From a virus, in the IMG/VR virus record IMGVR_UViG_3300041407_000081, positions 1 through 42,252 of that record: a stretch of DNA of 42,252 bases; one strand, 5' to 3'. The position numbers and the translations under genes are program-made. This document shows, piece by piece, positions 20,386 to 29,169 of the stretch. Below the pieces are notes generated by a model. That model made no database searches and was not told where the DNA came from. It was given only the letters and a program-made list of their open reading frames with translations. Position 1 is the first letter of the stretch, and the number at the start of each line of letters is the position of its first letter.

Positions 20386-22118
20386 AACTCAGCAAAATTG
20401 AAATCAGCAACGTCATCGGCATCGGTCGCGCAGACCTCGACATGGCCAAGGCTGTCATGGTGGTGTCGGCTGACAACGCGCAGGGCAAGTCCTCTATTGC
20501 CGATGCCATCAGCATGGCCATGATCGGCAAGCCGTGCCGCGTGAACGCCAAGAAGGACTTGGGCCAGCTCCTGCACAACGGCGCCGAGAAGGGCCGCGTC
20601 AGCATCATGTTCGACGATACCGGCGACGGTGCAGAGTTCCGCCTTCCGAAGGGCGAGCACCACGTCAACGAGTTCGCCGCCTCCGAGTTCGTTCCATTCG
20701 TTCTGGACCCGGGCCTGTTCGCTCGCCTGAGCGACGATGAGCGCCGCACCATGCTGTTCAAGCTGACGGCGATAAAGGCATCGGCAAAGCTCGTCGGCGA
20801 GAAGCTGGAGGCGCGCGGTGTAGCCCAAGAGCTGATTGACGAGATCCTGCCGCTGATGCGCGGTGGTTTCCCGGCTGCCAGCAAAGAGTGTTATGCCCGG
20901 GCCACTCAGGCCAAGGGCGTTTGGCGCAGCGTGACCGGTGGCAACTGGGGTGCGGTCGTGGCCGAGGGCTGGTCCGCGCCGAAACCAGATGGTGAAGTAC
21001 CACCGGCCAAGCACTTGGAAGAGTTGCTGGCAGAGGTCGGCAAGCACCAGGCGGACCTGGAAGACGGCCTGAAGTTTATCGGCCAGCAAGAGGAAGCGCT
21101 GAAGGCGTCCTCAGGCAAGGCTGAGCGGCTGGCTGCGCTGAAGGAGGCAGCCGACCTGATGAAGCGCCGGCAGACCAAGCTGAAGACCGATCAGCAGGAG
21201 CTGGACGCATGGGAAGAGAAGTTCCCGGCGCTGAACAAGGCTCTGGACGATCTGAAGGCTGCCGGTGTTCCGGTGAAATGCCCGTGCTGCGACGAAGAGT
21301 TGAGCATCGTTGGCGGAACGCTGCAGAAGTTCGCCGGCTTGAAGGCTGACACGAAGGCGTTATCCGATGCCGCGCTCGCGATGACCAATGCCAAGTCGGC
21401 GATCACTCTGCTGAAGAGCGCCATCAGCCACGACCAGGCGGCGATTGCAGAGAGCAAGGCAGCGGCGGAAGAAGTCGAGCGACTGAGTGAAGAAGGCGGC
21501 GATAAGGTTGACCAGTCCAAGCTGGAGAAGGCGCGCGAGGCAGTGGCCAAGCTGCGCCAGATCATTGCCGACCTGCGCACCGACTTCAACGCCAAGCAGG
21601 AGGCCCGCAACCAGGCGTCCAAGGTCGCCGAGATCACCAAGAAGGCAACCGACGCGCACGAACAGGTCAAGGCCTGGAACGCTGTCGGTGATGCCCTTGC
21701 GCCTGATGGCATCCCGGGCGACCTGCTGAACGATGCGCTGGCCCCGGTTAACCAGTCGATCGCCGTCCTCTCCGGCATGTGTGGCTGGAATAAGGCCGTG
21801 GTCGAGGCCGACATGAGCATCACCTACGGCGGTCGCCTGTACGGGCTTTGCAGCGAGTCGGAGAAGTGGCGTGCTGATGCACTGATCGCGCTGGCCATCG
21901 CTCAGATAAGCGGCCTGCGCATGGTGCTGCTGGACCGGTTCGACGTGCTGGATTCGAAGTCTCGTCAGCGCCTGCTGGGGATGCTGCTGAAGCTTGACCA
22001 GCTCGGCGCCATGGACAGCATGATTATCTGCGGGACCATGAAGCAGCCGATGCCGCCGCATGCCAGCTATACCAGTGTGTGGGTGTCCAACGGTATTGCC
22101 GAAACAGTTACCGCATAA
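20382..22118 (+). CDS. SMC/Rad50-like AAA ATPase with zinc hook
   Basis: 578 aa from the ATG at 20382; a longer open frame to 20127 crosses a terminator and another gene. Walker A NAQGKSS at 32-38, central coiled coils, zinc-hook CPCC at 300-303, a degenerate signature (SESEKWRADAL), Walker B MVLLDRFD at 514-521 with D-loop VLD. This is the plan of Rad50/SbcC/RecN proteins, which hold DNA ends for a nuclease. No SbcD-type nuclease is present, but a DnaQ-type exonuclease follows. The start shows GACCAAGACCAATG. Confidence 0.85.
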   Translation: MKLSKIEISNVIGIGRADLDMAKAVMVVSADNAQGKSSIADAISMAMIGKPCRVNAKKDLGQLLHNGAEKGRVSIMFDDTGDGAEFRLPKGEHHVNEFAASEFVPFVLDPGLFARLSDDERRTMLFKLTAIKASAKLVGEKLEARGVAQELIDEILPLMRGGFPAASKECYARATQAKGVWRSVTGGNWGAVVAEGWSAPKPDGEVPPAKHLEELLAEVGKHQADLEDGLKFIGQQEEALKASSGKAERLAALKEAADLMKRRQTKLKTDQQELDAWEEKFPALNKALDDLKAAGVPVKCPCCDEELSIVGGTLQKFAGLKADTKALSDAALAMTNAKSAITLLKSAISHDQAAIAESKAAAEEVERLSEEGGDKVDQSKLEKAREAVAKLRQIIADLRTDFNAKQEARNQASKVAEITKKATDAHEQVKAWNAVGDALAPDGIPGDLLNDALAPVNQSIAVLSGMCGWNKAVVEADMSITYGGRLYGLCSESEKWRADALIALAIAQISGLRMVLLDRFDVLDSKSRQRLLGMLLKLDQLGAMDSMIICGTMKQPMPPHASYTSVWVSNGIAETVTA

Positions 22119-22154
22119 ACCGAAACAGAACAGACCATTAGTGAGACGAAGACC

Positions 22155-22874
22155 ATGAAAGTATTGCTTGCCGACACGGAAACAACCGGAACAGACCACG
22201 AAAAGGACGAGATCATCGAGGCGGCATGGCTGCATCTGCCGGCCACCATTGAAGAATTCTGCGCCGTGAAGAACCCGGAACAATTCGAGTTCTACCATGA
22301 ACGGTTCAAGCCATCGATCCAGATCAGTCTGGGTGCAATGTCGGTGCACAACATCATCGACGAAGACCTGGCCGACTGTGCTGATTCCAGCGCCTTTGGC
22401 TTCCCGGTCGAAGCTGAATATCTTATCGGCCACAACATCGATTTCGACTGGAAGATGATGGGGGAGCCAGACGTGCGCCGTATTTGCACGCTGGCACTCA
22501 GCCGGCACCTGTTCCCGGAGCTGGACAGCCACAAGCAGGCCGCGATGATCTACCACATAGGTACGATCTACAGCCGCCGGCCGTGGGCGCGTGACCTGGT
22601 AAAGGGCGCCCACGCAGCCCTTGATGACGTGCGCATGTGCGCGGCGCTGCTGCGATTCCTTGTGCTGTTCCTGCGCCACAAGAACGTCAGGCTGGAGACG
22701 TGGGAAGACCTGGCGCTGATCAGCGACGACGCGCGCATCCCGACCGTGATGTCCTTCGGCAAGCACAAGGGCCTGCGCATCGAGGATGTGCCGAGCGACT
22801 ACGTCCGCTGGTATCGCGGGCAGGTCGATAAAGATGAATGGTTGTTGAAGGCTTTCGCGAGGGCTGGAAAATGA
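22155..22874 (+). CDS. DnaQ/ExoX-type 3'-5' exonuclease with DUF3820-like end
   Basis: 239 aa. DEDD motifs: Asp7/Glu9 in ADTETTG, Asp96 in GHNIDFDW, and His153/Asp157-158 in HAALDDV, giving a complete active site of the DEDDh kind. Residues about 200-235 (SFGKHKGLRIEDVPSDYVRWY) match the DUF3820 module seen at the end of ExoX-like phage proteins. It trims 3' ends of DNA. Start context GACGAAGACCATG without a clear Shine-Dalgarno. Directly after the SMC-like ATPase. Confidence 0.88.
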   Translation: MKVLLADTETTGTDHEKDEIIEAAWLHLPATIEEFCAVKNPEQFEFYHERFKPSIQISLGAMSVHNIIDEDLADCADSSAFGFPVEAEYLIGHNIDFDWKMMGEPDVRRICTLALSRHLFPELDSHKQAAMIYHIGTIYSRRPWARDLVKGAHAALDDVRMCAALLRFLVLFLRHKNVRLETWEDLALISDDARIPTVMSFGKHKGLRIEDVPSDYVRWYRGQVDKDEWLLKAFARAGK

Positions 22875-23254
22875 CCATCGACCATTCGAAGTTCGCACCA
22901 ATCGAGCTGCTGCACGTCCGCTACGCCGAGAACCGTATCGCGATCCGGGAGGTCACCAAGCAGATCAACGCGCTGACCGACTGGAAGCGCGAGGATAAGG
23001 GCGTGCACCTCGACGGATTGCGCGACGAATACCTCGAAGAGGGCGACCGCTGGCGTGGCTGGAATCATGCGATCCGCTGCGTCTATGGCGCCTTCGATCC
23101 AGAGGACGAAGAAGAGTTCGGACTCACGGAAGATCAGCGGAATCTGGCCGACCTGCTGGACCAGAAGGCCGCGCTGCGAGTCGAGGCTGGCAAGATCAAG
23201 CGGGCCATCTTCGTGATGGGTGAGCGACTGATCAAGTTGAGGATTAAGCCATGA
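22871..23254 (+). CDS. Hypothetical helical protein, 127 aa
   Basis: Starts at the ATGA overlap with the exonuclease stop. Charged helices throughout (YAENRIAIREVTKQINAL, DYLDQKAALRVEAG-like segments), probably a helical hairpin or coiled coil, with DRWRGWNHAIRC in the middle. Resembles small phage proteins that follow exonucleases; no named family. Confidence 0.6.
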   Translation: MTIDHSKFAPIELLHVRYAENRIAIREVTKQINALTDWKREDKGVHLDGLRDEYLEEGDRWRGWNHAIRCVYGAFDPEDEEEFGLTEDQRNLADLLDQKAALRVEAGKIKRAIFVMGERLIKLRIKP

Positions 23255-23508
23255 GCGAAGGGTGCTACGTCGACGGTAAATATGTCCCTTGGACTACCGA
23301 TCTCATTCTCGATGCGGCCGATTCCGAAGTAGGGCCTGGCTGCTGCGACGCGTCATATCAGAAGCTTCGCGATGCAATGGAGGCGGCGCCCGGACTTCTT
23401 GAGGCGCTTACAATGCTTGAGTCAACCTGTGATTCCGGCTTGGCGTTTGACCACCCGATCAGGCGCTACGCGAGAAGCGAGATCACCAAGGCCAGGGGTG
23501 AAGCATGA
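23251..23508 (+). CDS. Hypothetical protein, 85 aa
   Basis: Begins MSEGCYVDGKYVPWTTDLIL and has a helix LRDAMEAAPGLLEALTMLES, a pattern common in small phage proteins of unknown role; an adjacent Cys pair lies at GPGCCDAS. Coupled by 4-bp overlaps on both sides. Confidence 0.55.
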   Translation: MSEGCYVDGKYVPWTTDLILDAADSEVGPGCCDASYQKLRDAMEAAPGLLEALTMLESTCDSGLAFDHPIRRYARSEITKARGEA

Positions 23509-23702
23509 GCCGACTCGAACACGTAGAGGGAGCCCGCTGGGCACGGCAGACCGTCCAAGAGATAGGACTCCTGATGGTCAGGGGTAAGCGCAAGGGGCTG
23601 GACGAGATCATCGATGTGCTGAAGCGAGGTACGATTCAAAAGCCAGCCGACTACGCAAACGGCGTGCTCGGCGTAATTCAAATTCTTGAGGATGCAAAAT
23701 GA
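23505..23702 (+). CDS. Hypothetical protein, 65 aa
   Basis: Mostly helical (GARWARQTVQEIGLLMVRGK) with a conserved-looking end (ANGVLGVIQILED). It overlaps the 85-aa gene and the exported-protein gene by 4 bp each. Function unknown. Confidence 0.55.
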   Translation: MSRLEHVEGARWARQTVQEIGLLMVRGKRKGLDEIIDVLKRGTIQKPADYANGVLGVIQILEDAK

Positions 23703-23995
23703 AAAAGACCACCACCATCGCGCTGTCCATGCTGATCGCCACCGGAGCCCATGCAGCGCCAAAGAACCAGGTCGCCGCCGGAAGCATAGTGTGCTTCACC
23801 GAGGACGGCTACAGCGCACAGATGAAGGCGCTTGCCCAGGGTGTCGAGAAGACCATCAAGGAGTGCGGCGTGGCCGGTAAGGCGATCCCAGTGATCGTGA
23901 TCGAGTCGAACATGTTCAGCGCCAGCCAGGTTCGGGCGGTCGACGGCGGCATGACATTGTGGGTCGGGATGGAATCGATCGAGGGGCGAAAATAG
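23699..23995 (+). CDS. Small periplasmic protein, 98 aa
   Basis: The signal peptide MKKTTTIALSMLIATGAHA has a textbook AHA cleavage site at residues 17-19. The mature part (about 79 aa) has two Cys (VCFTEDG, KECGVAG) that could form a disulfide and a beta-rich end. It is the last gene of the rightward early block, followed by a terminator. An exported early protein suggests superinfection exclusion or envelope change; no family recognised. Confidence 0.65.
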   Translation: MKKTTTIALSMLIATGAHAAPKNQVAAGSIVCFTEDGYSAQMKALAQGVEKTIKECGVAGKAIPVIVIESNMFSASQVRAVDGGMTLWVGMESIEGRK

Positions 23996-24011
23996 CCACA
24001 GAGGAATAAAC

Positions 24012-24038
24012 AAGGCCCGCGCAATGCGGGCCTTTTTT
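24012..24038. terminator. Bidirectional terminator between converging operons
   Basis: 9-bp stem AAGGCCCGC / GCGGGCCTT with loop GCAAT and six T on the plus strand. It ends the rightward early block; the minus-strand tailspike stop (24037) lies in it, so it also faces the late operon. Confidence 0.9.
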
Positions 24039-26520
24039 ACGACAAATTTGGCATGGCTCTGAAATTTGTACTTGTGCCGGCTACGCCTTCGGCAACGTTT
24101 ACCCACCCGGGAGATCCCCCCGCTGAAACAGTGTTGTTCTTTATCCAGTGCCCGCGAGCGTAATAGAACCCATCAGCCGGCACTGCCGTTGCGTAATGCT
24201 GCGTTATGGATACCAGCGCCCATTCAGCCGCTGCGCCAAGCTGCGGGATGATTCGCTCAAACACCATGGCGCCACCACTCGGGCAAGTAAGCTCCGGAAC
24301 GCCTGATGCACGAAGACTGATGTTCCCGTTTGACCGAACGGTAACGGCCCCGATTGCGAAAAGAACCCTCTGCTGTCCTGGATTCGCCCATCCGTGAAGG
24401 TTAGATACTCGAATGGTCCGGTCAGCGTTCGGCGAGACGTAGCAGGACGGATGCCCCTGCATATCCACGTTACCTGACGCATCGGTGACCACGATCTTGT
24501 GCTGTCTAGTGTTCTTGAACAGCGTCATACCAGTTGTTTGCTTGCTGCCCTGCCCGATGTATTCCCATGATTGAACCTGATCTAGCCCTACGCTACTGGC
24601 TGCCACCATGTTATCGACCGTGCCAAGCATGAAGCCGCCAGGGCCAATCTGAGTTCGACTACTGACACCCTCGCGGAATATGCCACCGTCTCCTGCGCCA
24701 CCCTGTATGAACGTAGTCGCGACAGTCTGCGAAACGCTGACTTGGTACGTGCCAGCCTTACCAGTGGCCCCGGTGAGTTGCTGCACTATCGTCGTGCCAG
24801 CCGTTATACCAGTCCCGGCAATAGACATGCCGGCGACGAACCGACCAAGCATGGACGCATCGTTCACGATGGTCAGCGTAGTTCCGGAGATCGACCCATT
24901 ACCTCGCCCGGCGCCAACAGTTCCGTTGCCAGCGTTCGCGTGCCGGTTGGCCTGGAAGAATTGCTGAGCGCCAGTCTGTACATCGAAGCAGATACCAACA
25001 GACTCAAACCATGTCTCCATGACGCTGTTGTTGCTGCATGCGCCGACCTCACGCCAGCCAAGCCTGGTTTTCTCGCAAGCAAATTGTCCCATCGAAGTTA
25101 CACCGGTAGGGCATCTGGCGGCCTGTCCGACTCCGGCGATATCTGATGTACTCTCACCGTGACCGCTAGCGTTATCCGCAACCTCTGCTGGGCTAGGATC
25201 AAAGGTCAGCAGCACGCCGACGTCAGAAATGTCGTCAGGCGCCGTACTCATGCCGCCCGTATAGCCGTTCTCAAGCTCAATCTGGCCGTGCTGACCAGTG
25301 AACATATAGCCAATACTTCCGATTGCTCCGCGCGCGCCAACCTGGCAATCATAGAATTTCAAGAACTGGTTTGGTAGCAGGGAGTGCGCGTCCGTATATC
25401 CGGCTCGCGACCACACGCATTTATTGAAGTTGATGATGCGAACATTGAAGAAGGTCGAATGCCACAATCCTCCTTGAGTATATGCGGCGTCCCATTTCGC
25501 TCTGGCGTATAGACCCCACTGAGTCGGGTTTACTGGCGCCACGTTAAAATCTGCCGTAGCAGCGCCACTGATCGTCAGGTTCGCCCATCCGCACTCAGCG
25601 ACAATGCCGCTGTCGATTTCAATCATGCCGTAGGTAAAGCCAGGGTCTGGAGCAGGCAGCGCCACGAAACCGGAGTTCCTGACGCCGACCCCGATTACCG
25701 GAACCTTGTGGCGGATGGTCAGTTTGGAAACGGCAGAGAAGCCGGGACCAATCCGCACCAGTCGCCCACCCTGACTGGCCGCATACAACGAAGCCAGCTC
25801 GCAAGCAGTCGTGTCATCGGTTGCCCCATCAGCCAAGCGACCGAACTGCTCCATCCATATGTCACCGGACGCGATCCGAATAAAACGCCCAGTAGCCACC
25901 CCCGGAACCTGGCGCGTATAGCCACCATCATCAGGCACTACGGAATCAGGATCCCAAGTAAAGTCATCGCCGCCACGCGGCCCGAGATACGGTGTGCGAT
26001 CCTCCCAGCCGGCATGGAAAGACACCATGCGATACGTCAGGCCTACTTTCCGTGGCAGCGTCAAGAGCTCGGCCATGGATGAAACTGTAACGACAGCGCT
26101 GCCGACGTTCAAAGCCGCACCAGAAGCCTCCAAATCAGAAATGCTTACCTTTGTAGAGAGCAGGCTTGCGGCTAGCTCTGCAGACTCCTGAGCAGACGAT
26201 GCGGCTGCCTCTATCTGAGCAAGCAACGGATCTCGCGGCGGAATCGTCGCCTCAACCATGATCAGTTCGTTCACCGTGTCGAGAGTGGTCTCTGCCGACA
26301 CGGTTATTTTCCCGATCTCGCGCACGCTACGGGTGCCAGACACCCTGACGCTGTAATGCCCGTATGGGCAATCGAACGAATAGGCGCCGGCCTCATCAGT
26401 CTCGAAGCTGGCCGAGACCGTCTCAAGAACTTGCTCAGATGTCTGGATGGCGATCAGGCGAACCGAGGCGTTGGCCATCGGAAGTCCGGTCGGGGTGAGT
26501 AGGATTCCGCTAAGTATCAT
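24037..26520 (-). CDS. Tailspike with phage tail N-terminal domain and beta-helix
   Basis: 827 aa. Residues 1 to about 95 (ILSGILLTPTGLPMANASVRL, YSFDCPYGHYSVRVSG) are a carboxypeptidase-regulatory/tail-fibre N-terminal domain for virion attachment, then a short helix. From about residue 200 (FGRLADGATDDTTACELASL) it reads as a pectate-lyase-type beta-helix that likely cleaves or binds surface polysaccharide. The C-terminal 200 residues are beta-rich. It is the last late gene, after the lysis cassette, an unusual distance from the tail module. Confidence 0.8.
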   Translation of the reverse strand: MILSGILLTPTGLPMANASVRLIAIQTSEQVLETVSASFETDEAGAYSFDCPYGHYSVRVSGTRSVREIGKITVSAETTLDTVNELIMVEATIPPRDPLLAQIEAAASSAQESAELAASLLSTKVSISDLEASGAALNVGSAVVTVSSMAELLTLPRKVGLTYRMVSFHAGWEDRTPYLGPRGGDDFTWDPDSVVPDDGGYTRQVPGVATGRFIRIASGDIWMEQFGRLADGATDDTTACELASLYAASQGGRLVRIGPGFSAVSKLTIRHKVPVIGVGVRNSGFVALPAPDPGFTYGMIEIDSGIVAECGWANLTISGAATADFNVAPVNPTQWGLYARAKWDAAYTQGGLWHSTFFNVRIINFNKCVWSRAGYTDAHSLLPNQFLKFYDCQVGARGAIGSIGYMFTGQHGQIELENGYTGGMSTAPDDISDVGVLLTFDPSPAEVADNASGHGESTSDIAGVGQAARCPTGVTSMGQFACEKTRLGWREVGACSNNSVMETWFESVGICFDVQTGAQQFFQANRHANAGNGTVGAGRGNGSISGTTLTIVNDASMLGRFVAGMSIAGTGITAGTTIVQQLTGATGKAGTYQVSVSQTVATTFIQGGAGDGGIFREGVSSRTQIGPGGFMLGTVDNMVAASSVGLDQVQSWEYIGQGSKQTTGMTLFKNTRQHKIVVTDASGNVDMQGHPSCYVSPNADRTIRVSNLHGWANPGQQRVLFAIGAVTVRSNGNISLRASGVPELTCPSGGAMVFERIIPQLGAAAEWALVSITQHYATAVPADGFYYARGHWIKNNTVSAGGSPGWVNVAEGVAGTSTNFRAMPNLS

Positions 26521-26600
26521 GTTCGCCTCTGCGCTTGAAGTCGGTTATCAAACAGAGGCCAGTATAGAGAACTTGAAGGATGGTTACCGACTGCAGAAAT

Positions 26601-26628
26601 GAAGAGGGCGCCGCAATGGCGCCCCTTC
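26601..26628. terminator. Strong hairpin between 282-aa virion gene and tailspike
   Basis: 7-bp stem GGGCGCC / GGCGCCC, loop GCAAT, extended by GAAG/CTTC across one mismatch. Lies right after the stop at 26631 on the minus strand. Few T follow (TCATTT beyond the stem), so it may be partial. A TATACT box lies on the minus strand near 26566-26561, without a clear -35, and could start a separate tailspike transcript. Confidence 0.5.
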
Positions 26629-26630
26629 TG

Positions 26631-27479
26631 TTATGGCCGCTCCTCCCAGATGAACCAGAGCGTACCGGTGGCGGCACCGCTGCCGAAGTTCTCATAGGTC
26701 ACATGGTAGGTGTTGGCCGCGATGCCCCGCTCATCACCAACGACATTGCCAACAGTGCTCTGCTGGGCCGTAGCGGTCGCTGCGACAACCCGATGAATGT
26801 CCAAGGCTGTCGCCCCCGCAATGGTGCCGCCTGCCGTCACGGCAACCTGCGGGGCATAGAGCGGCGTCGGCCGCTCGCTCATATTGTTCTTGCCCAGCAC
26901 AGGCAACGTCTCCGCGAACGAACCGCCAGGCGTGCCGCCAACGCTGTTGGTGATCCGGAGGCTGCCGCTATCCAGCTCGATGCCTTGTTGCTCAAGGATG
27001 ACGTTGATCGGAACAACGAACTTCAGGACGAGCGATTGACCTGCAGCGATGTTGATTTCACGAAATGTTCTGAACTCGCGACCGGCGAAAAACCCGGTCT
27101 GCCCGACATCGACACGAAGCCGACGGTTTGGGCCGAAGCCGCCATCCGTCATCAGGTCGCCGGAAGGGTTGGCGGTCGTTACGCTCGACAGCCATAGCGT
27201 CGGAGATGTACCACCGACCAGGCTGGCAAAGGTCACGCGAAGGGCGCCGATCTCGCCATCAGTCTTGACCGTGATAGACCCGCTGGAAATAGAGGCCGCT
27301 GTAGCGAGCTGGATGGAACTCCACGAAGAGGACCCGACGTTCTGCTTTTCAATGGTGACCGTGCCGGCCGACGGAGCAACGAGAAAGGCCAGCAGGATCG
27401 TTAGCGACCCCGCCTGACCTCCGGGGATTGGGATTATCTGCGCGCCGTTTGTTGCCAAAAGCGTGAATGGACGTGCCAT
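26631..27479 (-). CDS. Beta-rich probable virion protein, 282 aa
   Basis: Ser/Thr/Gly/Ala-rich and beta-patterned throughout (VTIEKQNVGSSSWSSIQLAT, ITVKTDGEIGALRVTFAS), without Cys. Composition and location between lysis genes and tailspike suggest a decoration or tail-associated structural protein; similar proteins are known beside lysis genes in several phages but their place in the virion is often untested. No catalytic motif is seen. Confidence 0.55.
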   Translation of the reverse strand: MARPFTLLATNGAQIIPIPGGQAGSLTILLAFLVAPSAGTVTIEKQNVGSSSWSSIQLATAASISSGSITVKTDGEIGALRVTFASLVGGTSPTLWLSSVTTANPSGDLMTDGGFGPNRRLRVDVGQTGFFAGREFRTFREINIAAGQSLVLKFVVPINVILEQQGIELDSGSLRITNSVGGTPGGSFAETLPVLGKNNMSERPTPLYAPQVAVTAGGTIAGATALDIHRVVAATATAQQSTVGNVVGDERGIAANTYHVTYENFGSGAATGTLWFIWEERP

Positions 27480-27484
27480 ATTGG

Positions 27485-27757
27485 TTACTCACAGGTTGAG
27501 GACGACTTGTAGTCAACCCCAGCACGCCAAGCGCGCAGGGCTGCTTTGTCCTCATTGGACCGTATGAGCGCGCAGTAAAGTTCAGGGGCCCAGCGGGCCA
27601 GGTCTTCATTCTTCCGGCCTGCGGCCAACGGGATCGGCGTGTCAACCAACAGAGACTCAGGGGGCAGGTCGCGGATCGGCACAGTCCGGGTCGGAAGGAA
27701 GGCGCAGCCGGTCAGCGACAGCGCCAGGGATACAGCCAGCAGCCCACGTAGGTTCAT
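27485..27757 (-). CDS. Outer-membrane spanin lipoprotein (Rz1-like)
   Basis: 90 aa. Signal sequence MNLRGLLAVSLALSLTGCAF with a lipobox LTGC (lipid on Cys18), then a Pro-rich stretch. It overlaps the Rz-like gene by 101 bp in another frame, the classic Rz/Rz1 arrangement. Together they fuse inner and outer membranes as the last lysis step. At 72 mature residues it is longer than lambda Rz1. Confidence 0.85.
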   Translation of the reverse strand: MNLRGLLAVSLALSLTGCAFLPTRTVPIRDLPPESLLVDTPIPLAAGRKNEDLARWAPELYCALIRSNEDKAALRAWRAGVDYKSSSTCE

Positions 27758-28034
27758 CGTTCAGCGCTCCATCAAGGTCAGAACGCAACTTTATCAGCTG
27801 CTGGGAGAGCTCGTTGTCCTTGCGCTTCCGGACGGCAAGGAGTGCATCCGAGGCGGCCTGGCGCTTGGCCAGATCCTCTAATTGCTTTCCCAGAGTGTCG
27901 GCTTTTTCGACAGCGGCCTGGGCGGCTGCCCGGGCATCTTGAACTTGCCCCCACATGACGTAGATGCCAGAGCCGAAACCAGCAATCAGGATCGCAGCAA
28001 GCAGCCCGGCCTTCCACCCAATCAGAGTTGGCAT
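27657..28034 (-). CDS. Inner-membrane spanin (Rz-like)
   Basis: 125 aa from the ATG at 28034 (GGGGAG 9 nt upstream). One N-terminal membrane helix (GLLAAILIAGFGSGIYVMW), a long periplasmic coiled coil (ARAAAQAAVEKADTLGKQLEDL and onward) and a Pro-rich end. It overlaps the endolysin gene by 13 bp and holds the start of the Rz1-like gene. Confidence 0.85.
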   Translation of the reverse strand: MPTLIGWKAGLLAAILIAGFGSGIYVMWGQVQDARAAAQAAVEKADTLGKQLEDLAKRQAASDALLAVRKRKDNELSQQLIKLRSDLDGALNDEPTWAAGCIPGAVADRLRLPSDPDCADPRPAP

Positions 28035-28549
28035 AGCTGGTACTCCCCAAGACGGCGATCCCACAGGCCAGAGCAGTATGGGTTTGGCTGGGAGCAGTCG
28101 ACCTTCAGGCCGTCCCGGGTGATGTAGCGCCAGTTCAGCATTGCGGCGCAGCCATCGGCCTGCTTGCCCTTGTTGATCAGGATGGCAGCCGTGCTGCGCT
28201 CGCACCCGGCATTGCCGATATTCCAGCAGAACGAGCCAAAGCCTGCCCAGGCTGCCTCGCTCATCGGCTTTCGGATGACCTTGTGCGCGAACGTGAGTCG
28301 CCGGCCGATCTCGGTCAGGCGCCAGTCGTCACACTGCTTCTTGGTCATCGTGGTGGCTGCGGTCACGTCAGCGGTTTTCCCATCGCACACAGTCCACACG
28401 CGAGCGCCATCCTGGTACGCCTTCAACTCGTACCGTTCCGAGCTTTCTTTCTCTTTGATGAATTGGTCAAGGATGCTGGTCTGGGATGCGCCGGCCGCCA
28501 CAAGGGCAAGAACCGCGGCGCTGAGTAGCGACTTCTTGGGGATGTTCAT
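28022..28549 (-). CDS. SAR endolysin, GH24 lysozyme
   Basis: 175 aa. It cuts peptidoglycan sugar bonds. The active-site pattern E-x8-D-x5-T is complete: Glu38, Asp47, Thr53 in ERYELKAYQDGARVWT, followed by CDGKT. The N terminus (LLSAAVLALVAAGASQ) is a weakly hydrophobic, Ala/Gly-rich signal-anchor-release segment, so the enzyme would be held inactive in the membrane until depolarised. Several Cys (55, 74 and others) could control refolding. Overlaps the upstream TM/coiled-coil gene by 4 bp. Confidence 0.88.
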   Translation of the reverse strand: MNIPKKSLLSAAVLALVAAGASQTSILDQFIKEKESSERYELKAYQDGARVWTVCDGKTADVTAATTMTKKQCDDWRLTEIGRRLTFAHKVIRKPMSEAAWAGFGSFCWNIGNAGCERSTAAILINKGKQADGCAAMLNWRYITRDGLKVDCSQPNPYCSGLWDRRLGEYQLCQL

Positions 28550-28911
28550 TTCTCGGAACCCTTGTTGATCACCATGAACAACCTATCAAGGCGCTCATTC
28601 GTTTGTCGCTGGTGGTCATTGGATTCTCGACGGAGGGTATCGATCTGTTCGCGGAGCTCCCTGGAGAATGTCGCCCCGAGGTTCTTGATGTCCTGGTCTT
28701 GGAGCGCAAGTCGCTCCCACAATGGGCGCAGGTCTTCTCGATCAATCTTCTTCGCCAGCACTTCGCGCACCTCTTCGAGATCGGCCTCAAGGCCGTCGAG
28801 ACGCTTGTCTGACTGGTTCGTCGATCTCTTGAAGTACCAGAGCAGCAAGCCCAGAAGGGGCCCACCGATCAGGCCCCATACCCAAGCTTTGACCCCGTCA
28901 AGCTCTTCCAA
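28546..28911 (-). CDS. One-TM coiled-coil lysis-cassette protein (holin candidate)
   Basis: 121 aa from the TTG at 28911, which has AGGGG 8 nt upstream; the frame is open to a GTG at 28953 without a usable site. One membrane helix near the N terminus (WVWGLIGGPLLGLLLWYF) then a long cytoplasmic coiled coil. Its place before the SAR endolysin suggests it is the holin or pinholin, but the coiled coil is not typical of those; it resembles DUF-type small membrane proteins of lysis cassettes. Confidence 0.6.
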   Translation of the reverse strand: MEELDGVKAWVWGLIGGPLLGLLLWYFKRSTNQSDKRLDGLEADLEEVREVLAKKIDREDLRPLWERLALQDQDIKNLGATFSRELREQIDTLRRESNDHQRQTNERLDRLFMVINKGSEK

Positions 28912-28971
28912 TTCACTATCCCCTGTATAAATAAAGACGGAGTTTATATGCACTCCGCCACTATTTCTTAT

Positions 28972-29160
28972 TTAATGCGCAGAGTTGATCATAGCTTGCT
29001 TAATATCTTCAGGAAAAGCTGCGCAGTATTTTTTAAATATATCGCTTTCGACTTCTGCCTCCCCAAAAACAGACCCATCATCTGGCTCTTTCGGCTCTCT
29101 CGAAAACCAAGATACAACCTCTTCTTTTTTTTCGTCTTTAAATTGGACATAAACGTTCAT
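28972..29160 (-). CDS. Small acidic AT-rich gene, 62 aa
   Basis: Reads MNVYVQFKDEKKEEVVSWFS and continues EPKEPDDGSVFGEAEVESDIF. The gene and its flanks are markedly more AT-rich than neighbours, with codons such as AAA, GAA, TTT favoured. It sits between the SGNH hydrolase and lysis cassette. The different base use suggests a recently gained gene (moron). AGGG lies 8 nt before the ATG. Function unknown. Confidence 0.6.
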   Translation of the reverse strand: MNVYVQFKDEKKEEVVSWFSREPKEPDDGSVFGEAEVESDIFKKYCAAFPEDIKQAMINSAH

Positions 29161-29169
29161 ATGTTTACC

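Noticed and set aside
24037-26520. Diversity-generating retroelement acting on the tailspike
   Set aside because: No reverse transcriptase, no template repeat and no adenine-rich variable repeat were seen.
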